This document shows, piece after piece, positions 17,165-25,305 of a DNA stretch of 64,000 bases; position 1 is the stretch's first letter, and each line of letters starts with the position of its first letter. Origin of the DNA: UBA8437 sp964646205 (lineage in GTDB: Bacteria; Planctomycetota; Planctomycetia; Planctomycetales; Planctomycetaceae). Made by a program: the position numbers and the translations under genes. The notes under the pieces are model-generated. The model saw only the letters and a program-made list of their open reading frames with translations, ran no database searches and was not told where the DNA came from. The DNA is taken from positions 51,843 to 115,842 of the forward strand of contig CAZYAZ010000007.1 in the NCBI GenBank assembly GCA_964646205.1, written 5' to 3'.

Positions 17165-19612
17165 ATGTTGATCTGTGTGCGATGTCCTGGTTGCTTAGTT
17201 CCCTGGTTGGTGTTGCTTTCGATGTCTCTGCCGCTCGATGCGGCGGATAAGCCCGTCGATTTTTCGCGAGAAGTGTTGCCAGTCCTCTCCAACAAGTGTT
17301 TCGTTTGTCACGGGGCGGATGGAGAAGCCCGGGACGCGTTGCGGTTGGATTCGTTTGCGGCGGCGACCAAGGTGAAGGAGGGGCGACGAGCGATTGACCC
17401 CCGGGAACCGAAGAAAAGCCAGGTCCTGGTCCGGATTCATTCGGTAGACGATCCGATGCCACCGGCCGACGCGGCAAAACAGCTGACGGCCGCAGAGCGT
17501 GCGGTTCTGGACCGATGGATCCGACAGGGCGGAAGTTATGCCAGGCACTGGGCGTTCGTGCCACCGGTGAAGGCCAATCCGAATGTCCGACAGAAACAAC
17601 ATGCGATCGACGCCTTTGTTGCCGCGAGGTTAAGAGCCAAAAACCTGGCGTTTGCTGCCGAAGCCGATCGCAGAACGTTGGCGCGGCGGGCGGCCCTGGT
17701 GTTGACGGGATTGCCACCAGATCCGAAGCCTCTGGCCGCGTTCTTGGCTGATCGCCGCCCGGATGCTTACCAGCGGTTTGTTGATCAGTTGTTGCGCCAT
17801 CCACGTTTCGGTGAACACCAGGCGAGGTATTGGCTGGATGCGGTGCGGTACGGTGACACCCATGGTCTGCACCTGGACAACCGGAGGGGGATTTTTCCAT
17901 TTCGTGACTGGGTGGTGTTGGCCCTGAATCGCAACCTCCGGCTCGACAAGTTCATCACCTGGCAGTTGGCCGGTGACTTGTTGAAAGATCCGACACTCGA
18001 ACAACTTGTGGCGACCGGATTCGTCCGAATGAACCCGTCAACAGCCGAGGGAGGAGCGATTCCAGCGGAATTCCAGGCCAAGAACAATTTTGACCGCGTG
18101 GAGACCCTGGGGACGGTGTTCCTGGGTATGTCGTTGACGTGTGCAAGATGTCATACGCACAAGTACGACCCGATTCCCCAACGCGAGTACTATCGCTTGA
18201 TGGCCTTCTTCAACAGTACGGCCGAGGCCTCAATGGATGGCAACAAATACGAGTATGGCCCGGTGATTAGTGCTCCCGGCAACCTGGCTGCCTGGCGAGA
18301 CTGGAATGTTCTCCAGGTGATGCGGAAAGACCTTCTGAACCGTAGCACCAAGCAACTGGTTTCTTTGAAATCGGCGACTCCGGAATTCCGAAAAGCTTGG
18401 ACGACTGCGAATTCGACCGATCGATTGAAGCGTGTCGCCGATTCCCAGGGGCCATTTGCCAAGCTCGAAATTCACAAGCAGGCGGTGGGACTGGTCGGGC
18501 GGATTGCTGGGATCAGAAAGTCGTTTACATCGACATTGGTGACTCGTGATCTACCCAAGCCACGCGCCACCAGGCTTCTGGAGCGAGGCGAGTACAATCG
18601 CCCGCAAGGGAACCCACTGGAACCTGGCATCCTGACGGTGATGGGCCAGTTTCCCGAAGGGGCTCCCCGGAACCGCCTGGGCCTGGCCCGCTGGCTGACA
18701 TCTCGGAATCACCCGCTGACGGCGAGAGTGTTGGTCAACCGCATTTGGCAACGAACGTTCGGAGATGGCCTGGTTCGCACCCCGGAGGACTTTGGTCTGC
18801 AGGGACAACAGCCCACCCATCCTCAACTTCTGGACTGGCTGGCTGTTGAGTTGCACGACAGCGGTTGGGATCTGAAACACATGTTGCGTTTGATGGTGGC
18901 AAGTCGAACATTTCGCCAGAGTTCGGCGAGGCGTCGGGTGGTGGAGGATCCGGAGAATCGGCTGTTGGCCCGTGGGCCCAGCCACCGACTGGATGCGGAG
19001 GTGATCCGGGACATGGGGTTATGGGCCAGTGGTCTGCTGATTCCGCAAGCCGGTGGCGAAGGGGCCAAGCCCTATCAGCCCGGAGGCTTGTGGTCGGCAT
19101 TGATGCACCCGGCCAGCAACACCAAGCGTTACGTTGTCGACAAGGGGCCACGGCTTTATCACCGCAGTCTTTACGTGTATTGGAAGCGGACCAGTCCTCA
19201 CCCGATGATGACACTGTTCGATGCTCCCAGCCGAGAATCAAGTTGCGTCCGACGGTCGCGGACCAACACGTCATTGCAGTCCCTGGGGCTTCTCAATGAA
19301 ACCCAGAGAATGGAAATGGCACGGGTCCTCGCCGGGCGATTGCTGCGTGAAGCGAAGGATGATGATGGCCGTTTGAACCTGTTGTTTGGATTGCTGGCGT
19401 CCCGGAATCCCAATCGACGAGAACGGGCGGCCTGCCTGGGATTGCTCGGGGAGATGACCGCCCGTTATTCGAAGTCCTCCAAGGCCGCCCTGGCGTTGCT
19501 GGGGACGGGTGACTCGCCTCGAGACGCAAAACTCGACACCGCTGCACAGGCTGCCTGGACCCAGGTGGCCGCCACCGTGTTGGCAAGCGACATCTCGATT
19601 CTCCTCTATTAG
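17165..19612 (+). CDS. Planctomycete cytochrome: PSCyt1 - DUF1549 - DUF1553 (short form)
   Basis: 815 residues with a signal peptide (residues 1-27, LLSMSLPLDAADK). The PSCyt1 haem motif is CFVCH at 45-49, followed by DDPMPPADA. DUF1549 contains LTGLPPDPKPLAAFL and the second motif CARCH at 326-330 with HKYDPIPQREYY. DUF1553 starts near NHPLTARVLVNRIWQ. Unlike the 1199-residue paralogue it has no discoidin-like domain; only a short linker of roughly 120 residues joins the two halves, which shows how variable the middle region is. It follows the esterase by 47 bp, and a DUF1501 gene follows. The redox partner and substrate are unknown. Confidence 0.93.
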   Translation: MLICVRCPGCLVPWLVLLSMSLPLDAADKPVDFSREVLPVLSNKCFVCHGADGEARDALRLDSFAAATKVKEGRRAIDPREPKKSQVLVRIHSVDDPMPPADAAKQLTAAERAVLDRWIRQGGSYARHWAFVPPVKANPNVRQKQHAIDAFVAARLRAKNLAFAAEADRRTLARRAALVLTGLPPDPKPLAAFLADRRPDAYQRFVDQLLRHPRFGEHQARYWLDAVRYGDTHGLHLDNRRGIFPFRDWVVLALNRNLRLDKFITWQLAGDLLKDPTLEQLVATGFVRMNPSTAEGGAIPAEFQAKNNFDRVETLGTVFLGMSLTCARCHTHKYDPIPQREYYRLMAFFNSTAEASMDGNKYEYGPVISAPGNLAAWRDWNVLQVMRKDLLNRSTKQLVSLKSATPEFRKAWTTANSTDRLKRVADSQGPFAKLEIHKQAVGLVGRIAGIRKSFTSTLVTRDLPKPRATRLLERGEYNRPQGNPLEPGILTVMGQFPEGAPRNRLGLARWLTSRNHPLTARVLVNRIWQRTFGDGLVRTPEDFGLQGQQPTHPQLLDWLAVELHDSGWDLKHMLRLMVASRTFRQSSARRRVVEDPENRLLARGPSHRLDAEVIRDMGLWASGLLIPQAGGEGAKPYQPGGLWSALMHPASNTKRYVVDKGPRLYHRSLYVYWKRTSPHPMMTLFDAPSRESSCVRRSRTNTSLQSLGLLNETQRMEMARVLAGRLLREAKDDDGRLNLLFGLLASRNPNRRERAACLGLLGEMTARYSKSSKAALALLGTGDSPRDAKLDTAAQAAWTQVAATVLASDISILLY

Positions 19613-19679
19613 CGGCCGAAAACGATCCGTCTCTTCCTATCCTTCAACAGTGTTTCCGACCACTTCCGGTGCAATCACC

Positions 19680-21173
19680 ATGAATACTCCTCGTGACTTC
19701 GAGTTGAATCTGACCCGCCGTCAGTTGTTCGGTCGCGGCGCCCTGGGCCTGGGCACTGCGGCGATGGCGCAACTGCTGGGAACGGACCTCCAGGCTGCCG
19801 GTGCCGATGCAAAATCAGGACTGCATCACCCGGCAAGGGCCAAGCGGGTGATTTACCTGTTCATGAGCGGCGGGCCGAGTCACCATGACCTTTGGGACGA
19901 CAAGCCCAAGATGCGCGAGATGTACGGCCGGCCATTGCCCGATCACATTCGCAACGGGCAACGGATTACCGGGATGACGGCCCGACAGAAGACGCTTCCC
20001 GTCTGTCCGAGCAAGTACAAGTTCACCAGGCACGCCAACAACGACCGGGGAGTGTGGGTCAGCGAGTTGCTTCCGCACACGGCCTCGGTTGCACGAGAAC
20101 TGTGCGTGGTGCACAGCACATTCACCGACGCGATCAATCACGATCCGGCGATCACTTACATCCAGACCGGTAGCCAGATTCCAGGCCGTCCCAGTTTGGG
20201 AGCGTGGTTGAGTTACGGGCTGGGCAGTATGAACGAGAATCTGCCCGGCTACGTGGTGATGCACGCCCGAACCAGTTTTGCCGAACAGAGCCTGTTCAGT
20301 CGCTTGTGGGGGACCGGTTTTTTGCCCTCCGATCACCAGGGGATCCTGCTCCGTAGCCAGGAGGACCCGGTACTGTATCTCAGCAACCCGGCCGGTGTGG
20401 CGAGACGAGATCGGCGAGTACAACTCGACACATTGGCATTGCTCAATCGCGAACAATACAAGCGTTTTGCCGATCCGGAGGTGCTGGCACGGATCAAGCA
20501 ACACGAGATGGCCTACCGTATGCAGTCCTCGGTTCCTGAATTGATGGACTTGTCGCAGGAATCCAAGGAGACGTTCGAGTTGTACGGTGAGGCGGCCCGA
20601 CAGCCGGGATCATTTGCCGCATGTTGTTTGAACGCCCGGCGACTGGCCGAGCGCGGAGTTCGGAACATCCAGGTCTTCCACCGTGGTTGGGACGCTCATG
20701 GTTCACTGCCTCGCGAGCACGAGTCCCAGTGTCGTGATGTGGACCAGGGATGTGCCGCTTTGATCAAGGATCTGAAACGCCGGGGAATGCTCGACGAGAC
20801 TCTTGTCGTGTGGGGAGGAGAGTTTGGCCGGACCTCTTATTGCCAGGGCGGATTGTCCAAGGGCAATTACGGCCGAGATCATCATCCGCGGTGCTTCACT
20901 GTCTGGATGGCTGGCGGGGGCATCAAGCCTGGAATCACGTACGGACACACCGATGACTACGCCTACAACATCGCGGATCCCGACGGCCAGCCGATGGATC
21001 CTCAGCCCAGTCGCGAAAAATGGACTCCGGGTTCGATGCACATTCACGACCTGAATGCCACGATCCTGCACCTGGCCGGGATCGATCACAAACGACTCAC
21101 CTATCGGTACCAGGGCCGTGATTTTCGTCTGACCGATGTGCATGGGCACGTGATGACCGACTTGATCACCTGA
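19680..21173 (+). CDS. DUF1501 family protein, Tat signal
   Basis: 497 residues from the ATG at 19680. An open frame extends back to 19509 inside the cytochrome gene, but the Tat motif LTR13-R14-QLF sits correctly only with this start. The metal-site-like motifs are GGPSHHDLWDDKP, GWDAHG, VVWGGEFGRTS, GRDHHPRCF and GGGIKPGITYGHTDD, all complete. The family is related to alkaline phosphatase and sulfatase but lacks a formylglycine motif. It is the last gene of the + strand run starting at 10021, 67 bp after its cytochrome partner. The protein is predicted to act outside the cytoplasm; the reaction is not known. Confidence 0.94.
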   Translation: MNTPRDFELNLTRRQLFGRGALGLGTAAMAQLLGTDLQAAGADAKSGLHHPARAKRVIYLFMSGGPSHHDLWDDKPKMREMYGRPLPDHIRNGQRITGMTARQKTLPVCPSKYKFTRHANNDRGVWVSELLPHTASVARELCVVHSTFTDAINHDPAITYIQTGSQIPGRPSLGAWLSYGLGSMNENLPGYVVMHARTSFAEQSLFSRLWGTGFLPSDHQGILLRSQEDPVLYLSNPAGVARRDRRVQLDTLALLNREQYKRFADPEVLARIKQHEMAYRMQSSVPELMDLSQESKETFELYGEAARQPGSFAACCLNARRLAERGVRNIQVFHRGWDAHGSLPREHESQCRDVDQGCAALIKDLKRRGMLDETLVVWGGEFGRTSYCQGGLSKGNYGRDHHPRCFTVWMAGGGIKPGITYGHTDDYAYNIADPDGQPMDPQPSREKWTPGSMHIHDLNATILHLAGIDHKRLTYRYQGRDFRLTDVHGHVMTDLIT

Positions 21174-21247
21174 AACACCCGTGTTCATCCACGCCGATCG
21201 TGAATGAATTGAGCCAGACCGGTCCAAGCTGGTGGCAGACTACCGGA

Positions 21248-21958
21248 TCAGTCGGGGAGTCCGTCGAGGTGTGCGATCACTTCGTTGACCGGGGTGACGT
21301 CACCCAGGTCGATGTCGATGTCCAACAGGTTCACCTCGTGCATCAATTCGCACCGCTCGCCGATTGCTTCACGGGGGACGATTACGCGGAAGCTGTCGAC
21401 GGCATCACGGCACGTGGCATACACACAGTGGCTGGTGCTGATGCCAGTGACGATCAGCGTGTCTACTGATAAGGACGTCAGCATCTCGTGCAGGTTGGTG
21501 CCCTTGAAGGCCGACGCATATCGCTTGTAGACGATCTTCTCGTCGGCACGGTGTTCGAGTCGCGGGTCGAGAGCAAACAATTCGGCGGCGTCTTCGTCGG
21601 GGACCGTCCATTGGAGCTTGCGATTTTGTGGGCTCGGCGGGTCGGCAGGATCCCAGGCCAGGGAGGTGAAGAAAATGGGCAACCCGGCTCGCCGGGAAGC
21701 GGACAGGACCTGGCAGGTCCCCTCCATCACGCTGTCGAGAGTGCTGCCAATTTGAAGTTCCGGGTCGAGCCAGTACCTGGCCATGTCGATGACGATCAGT
21801 GCCGGTCGCTGTCCCCAGCCAACACGCATTCCCCACCCGCGTTGCAGGTAGTTGTCCTTCAATGCCGCCAGGTGGTCTTGTAACGGACCGCGGAGTTCAT
21901 CGGGAAGTCTCAGGTCTTCGGCGCCGAATGGCAGGCGGGGAGCATGATCGGTGGTCAT
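21248..21958 (-). CDS. Isochorismatase-type cysteine hydrolase (N-carbamoylsarcosine amidase-like)
   Basis: 236 residues from the ATG at 21958, supported by AAGGA seven bases upstream; the open frame continues to 22186 without coding character. Cysteine hydrolases of this fold cleave amides, ureido groups or vinyl ethers. The Asp-Lys-Cys triad can be placed at Asp58 (VIDMARYW), Lys145 (VYKRYAS) and Cys178 (STSHCVYAT). In most family members the residue before the Cys is Gly (SGC); here it is His, which is unusual. The N-terminal extension (LKDNYLQRGWGMRVGWGQRP) resembles carbamoylsarcosine amidohydrolases. Cytoplasmic. Divergent from the membrane protein/SDR/cupin operon across 226 bp. Confidence 0.88.
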   Translation of the reverse strand: MTTDHAPRLPFGAEDLRLPDELRGPLQDHLAALKDNYLQRGWGMRVGWGQRPALIVIDMARYWLDPELQIGSTLDSVMEGTCQVLSASRRAGLPIFFTSLAWDPADPPSPQNRKLQWTVPDEDAAELFALDPRLEHRADEKIVYKRYASAFKGTNLHEMLTSLSVDTLIVTGISTSHCVYATCRDAVDSFRVIVPREAIGERCELMHEVNLLDIDIDLGDVTPVNEVIAHLDGLPD

Positions 21959-22184
21959 CGGTGGTCCTTTTGAATTGTGATGCCCAGGCTGTGGAGTGGA
22001 CGTTCGGATTCTCGCACAATCGACCTCGCAGTTGCACCGGGCAAGGCTGGAAAGAAGGGTCTCAATTGGGAGAATGAACGGGACACTCAGGAGGAGTGTC
22101 GGGCAGGATGCTTCGGCATGATTGTCTGCGTTACAATCGCCCCGATTGGCTGACGGTCGGAAAAACATCGAGAGGTGAGACAAC

Positions 22185-22670
22185 ATGGCAGATCAAGGCC
22201 GGGTCAGGCGGACGACTGGTCGCGAGGTACTTGCCGGCGGATTACTGACGGGGTTGGCAACGGGGTTCGCCTGGCCGTCGGTCGTTGAACTGCTTTCGAT
22301 GGACGGGGAATTCAGCGGTTCCGAGTTTCTGACGTCTCTGCCCGTTCCAAGTCTGGCGGCTGTGTTGATCTGGAAGTGGTGGCGGACCGGAATCATTTTC
22401 GGAGTGTTGGTGGCCTACCTGGTGTTGCTCATCCCGTTGATTGGTCTCGGAATTGGAGGAGCCAATGTCCTGCAGTCGGCATTCGCTGGAGCGATTGCCG
22501 GGGTTGTTTATGGTTCCCCGTGGGCGATCTGGCGAGGGTTCAGGCCGGCGACTGACCCCGGGGAGGCGGTTGAATCGACAATCCCGGCCCCGATGACCAC
22601 GAGACAGACAACCACCGTTGAGGCGAGTAGTGGGGATTGGTCGGACGAGCAAATGCGCAGCGATACATAG
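22185..22670 (+). CDS. Small hydrophobic membrane protein of unknown function
   Basis: 161 residues. I do not recognise the family. Hydrophobic segments are visible at about residues 17-36 (GGLLTGLATGFAWPSVV), 52-64, 67-90 (GIIFGVLVAYLVLLIPLIGL) and 94-115 (ANVLQSAFAGAIAGVVYGS), with a hydrophilic C-terminal tail of about 45 residues rich in Thr, Ser and Asp/Glu. The ATG at 22185 follows AGAGGTGAGA. A TACAAT hexamer at 22132-22137 could be a -10 box, but I see no matching -35. It is the first gene of a three-gene unit with an SDR and a cupin, 27 and 37 bp apart, so it may anchor or serve that pathway; this is inference. Confidence 0.75.
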   Translation: MADQGRVRRTTGREVLAGGLLTGLATGFAWPSVVELLSMDGEFSGSEFLTSLPVPSLAAVLIWKWWRTGIIFGVLVAYLVLLIPLIGLGIGGANVLQSAFAGAIAGVVYGSPWAIWRGFRPATDPGEAVESTIPAPMTTRQTTTVEASSGDWSDEQMRSDT

Positions 22671-22697
22671 AGCCAGCCAACCTGTCGAAAGAACCAC

Positions 22698-23438
22698 ATG
22701 AGTGCATCCAAAGCATTGCAGGGACAGGTGGCCGTGGTCACCGGCGGAGCCTCGGGGATTGGGCGAGCGGTTGTCGAATTGTTTGTCGAGGCGGGAGTTG
22801 CCGGCCTCGCGGTGATCGACATCGCCGAGTGTGACCTGTCGGGGATGGATGTGGACGTCGTGACCGGTCAGTTCGATGTGTCCGATTCGGCCGCAGTCGG
22901 TGAATTCGTGTCAGACGTGCACGATCGCTTCGGCCGCATTGATATCCTTGTCAACAATGCGGGTGTCGCTCCGGTGGTGCCGTGGTCGGAGGTGACCGAG
23001 GCGAACTGGCAACGTGTGCTGGATGTCAATCTCAACGGTGCCTTCCACTGCACCCGCTCCGTCTGGAGCCATATGCGGGGCCGCCAGTACGGCCGCATCG
23101 TGAATATTTCTTCGGTCGGCGCGTTTCTGGGCAGTGTCAGTGCACATCCGGCTTACGGTGTCAGCAAAGCGGGGCTGATTGCCCTGACGAAGTCACTGGC
23201 CAAGGAGGGGGCGGCAGACGGCATCCTGGTCAACGCGATTGCGCCCGGGTCCATCGACACGCCGATGCTGGAGAGTTTCGGGCCCGAGGCTCGCGTGCAA
23301 TATGCCGAGGCGGCTTTGCTGAAACGGCAAGCGACCCCGAAAGAACTGGCCGAAACGATTGTGTTCCTGGTGTCGCCGGCATCAAGTTACATCACCGGGG
23401 CCACATTACACGTCAATGGCGGAGCACTGTTGGTCTGA
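22698..23438 (+). CDS. SDR-family NAD(P)-dependent oxidoreductase
   Basis: 246 residues, a classical short-chain dehydrogenase of FabG-like length. The cofactor motif TGGASGIG lies at residues 15-22, NNAG at 86-89, and the catalytic Ser139, Tyr153 and Lys157 (NISSV ... AYGVSKAG) are all present. NAPGSIDTPM-type residues (AIAPGSIDTPML) and GATLHVNGG at the C-terminus complete the fold. It reduces or oxidises a carbonyl/hydroxyl group on an unknown small molecule in the cytoplasm. It is the middle gene of a putative operon with a membrane protein and a cupin; nothing in the context suggests fatty-acid synthesis, so a catabolic role is more likely. Confidence 0.94.
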   Translation: MSASKALQGQVAVVTGGASGIGRAVVELFVEAGVAGLAVIDIAECDLSGMDVDVVTGQFDVSDSAAVGEFVSDVHDRFGRIDILVNNAGVAPVVPWSEVTEANWQRVLDVNLNGAFHCTRSVWSHMRGRQYGRIVNISSVGAFLGSVSAHPAYGVSKAGLIALTKSLAKEGAADGILVNAIAPGSIDTPMLESFGPEARVQYAEAALLKRQATPKELAETIVFLVSPASSYITGATLHVNGGALLV

Positions 23439-23475
23439 ACCGCCGCGTCTCATCAGGTCTTTTCAAGGAACGACA

Positions 23476-23874
23476 ATGTCCAATTACGAACGCTGTGTGA
23501 TCGACCCTGGGCAATTTCCGGTTTTCGAGGCGCCGGACGGATCACGAGAGGTCCAGGGCCTGATCTCCTCTGCGAGTTGCGATGCAAACGACATGGCGGC
23601 CGGTTTGTGGTGGTTGCACCCAGGCGAAGAGTGCGACACGGATATTCATCCCGACGCGTCGGAGATCTATTACGTGGTCAGCGGCGAGGGCATCTTGAGG
23701 CTGGGGGACGACCGGTATCCGGTTCGCAAGGGGATGGTTGTCTACATTCCCCAGGGGGTCGAGCACCAGACGTTCAACACCGGTGATGAAGACCTCTGTT
23801 ACTTCTGGACGTTCGCGCCTCCACCAGGGGGCCAGTCACTGGCAGAGAAACAGGGTTGGAAACAGGTGCAGTAG
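23476..23874 (+). CDS. Cupin-domain protein
   Basis: 132 residues from the ATG at 23476, which follows AAGGAACGACA. A longer open frame reaches back to 23359 within the SDR gene and is rejected. A single cupin barrel is visible: motif 1 HPGEECDTDIHPDASEIYYVV, in which the two His and the Glu are metal ligands, and motif 2 GMVVYIPQGVEHQTFN with the fourth ligand His. Such small cupins are metal-dependent isomerases, dioxygenases or ligand sensors. It is the third gene of the SDR operon, suggesting a joint pathway on a small organic molecule. Product length is complete and no signal peptide is present. Confidence 0.9.
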   Translation: MSNYERCVIDPGQFPVFEAPDGSREVQGLISSASCDANDMAAGLWWLHPGEECDTDIHPDASEIYYVVSGEGILRLGDDRYPVRKGMVVYIPQGVEHQTFNTGDEDLCYFWTFAPPPGGQSLAEKQGWKQVQ

Positions 23875-23886
23875 TTCGATCCGGGC

Positions 23887-25278
23887 TCAGGCAATCAGGT
23901 CTTCGATGACGTCGCCTCCGAACTGGCTCAGTTGCTTGAAGCGGCCAGCGTGGAAGAACGTGAGTTGGTTGTCATCAAGGCCCAGCAGTCTCAACAGCGT
24001 CACATGAAGGTCCTGGATCGGGTGGACAACGTCCACGGCCGTACTGCCAATGTCGTCGGTGTCTCCAATGGTGTGGCCGGCCTTGACGCCACCTCCGGCG
24101 AGCCAGACGGCCATCGCATTGGGGTTGTGATCACGTCCGTACTTGATGCCGCCTCGAATGCCGTTGTCGGGGGTCCGGCCGAATTCGCCCATCCAGACGA
24201 TGAGCGTGTCATCGAGTAAACCGCGTTGTTTGAGGTCGGAAATCAGACCGGCGATGGGGCGGTCGACACTGTCAATCAGTGATCCGTGTGCCTTGGCGAT
24301 GTAGTCGTGGCTGTCCCATGTGCTGGCGTAGAGTTGTACGAAGCGGACGCCCTGTTCGACCAATTTGCGGGCCAGCAGGCAGCGGCGGCCCAGGTTGTCG
24401 GTCTGGGGTTGGCCGATGCCATACAGTGCCTGGGTGTCGCGGGTTTCCTGGTTCAGGTCGACCAAGTCGGGAACCTGCGTCTGCATGCGAAACGCCAGTT
24501 CATAATTTTGCATCCGCGCCGTGAGTTCGTTGTTTTGAGGGTGTTGCTCGGCATGACGGCGATTGAGTTGATTCAGAAAATCAAGGTTTTGCCGTTGCTG
24601 TGGTGGAGTGATGGAGACGGGTGGCTTGATGTCCAGCAGTGGCGGGCCTTGTGGTCTCAGGGCGGTGCCCTGAAATCGGGCCGGCAGGAACCCGTTGGAC
24701 CAGTTGGCCGGGCCGCCCTGGGGAAACGAGAGTTCCGGGAGCACGACAAAACCCGGCAGGTTGCTGTTCTCTGATCCGAGTCCCAGGTTGACCCAGGCTC
24801 CCAGTGCCGGGTCGCCACCGAAGCGATTGCCGGTGTTGACGTGGTAGTTGGCCGTGGGATGGTTGACCGACTCTCCCTGCAAACCTCTATAAAAACAGAT
24901 GTCGTCGGCGACGCTGGCGAGATGTTTGAAACGGGTGTTCAGCCACGCTCCACTGTCTCCGGCCTGTCGGAATGTGAAGGGGCTCTGGACGTAATACCTC
25001 TTCCCAGAACTCATTGCACTTTGTTCTTCGCCGCCCCGCTGAAATTCGCTCAGATGCAATTGGTCGAGTTTGGGTTTGGGGTCAAACGTGTCCAGGTGGG
25101 AAGGACCACCTTCCATGTAGAGAAAGATGCACCGTTTGGCCGGAGATGGGATGTGGTGCGGGCGAGATGTCCGCTCGGAATCCTCGGCGACGGATTCGGA
25201 AAGAAGCGAGGTGAACGCGACGCTGCCCAGGCTAGCGCCCAGGCCGTACAGGTCATGGAAAAAGGTGCGGCGTGTCAC
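23887..25278 (-). CDS. DUF1501 family protein, Tat signal
   Basis: 463 residues. The Tat motif is at the very N-terminus (M-T-R3-R4-T-F-F) followed by a Gly/Leu/Ser hydrophobic stretch. Motifs are GGPSHLDTFDPKP, TWDSH (WDAH in the paralogues), VWMGEFGRTP, GRDHNPNAM and GGGVKAGHTIGDTDD. The DHNP variant of the DHHP motif is common in this family, so it is not a defect. It lies 27 bp downstream of a DUF1549/1553 gene that lacks the N-terminal haem domain. The gene converges with the cupin gene, 12 bp between stops. Probable exported metal-dependent hydrolase-fold protein; activity unknown. Confidence 0.93.
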   Translation of the reverse strand: MTRRTFFHDLYGLGASLGSVAFTSLLSESVAEDSERTSRPHHIPSPAKRCIFLYMEGGPSHLDTFDPKPKLDQLHLSEFQRGGEEQSAMSSGKRYYVQSPFTFRQAGDSGAWLNTRFKHLASVADDICFYRGLQGESVNHPTANYHVNTGNRFGGDPALGAWVNLGLGSENSNLPGFVVLPELSFPQGGPANWSNGFLPARFQGTALRPQGPPLLDIKPPVSITPPQQRQNLDFLNQLNRRHAEQHPQNNELTARMQNYELAFRMQTQVPDLVDLNQETRDTQALYGIGQPQTDNLGRRCLLARKLVEQGVRFVQLYASTWDSHDYIAKAHGSLIDSVDRPIAGLISDLKQRGLLDDTLIVWMGEFGRTPDNGIRGGIKYGRDHNPNAMAVWLAGGGVKAGHTIGDTDDIGSTAVDVVHPIQDLHVTLLRLLGLDDNQLTFFHAGRFKQLSQFGGDVIEDLIA

Positions 25279-25305
25279 GGGAGAGAGTGAGCCGATAGTC
25301 GAGGG

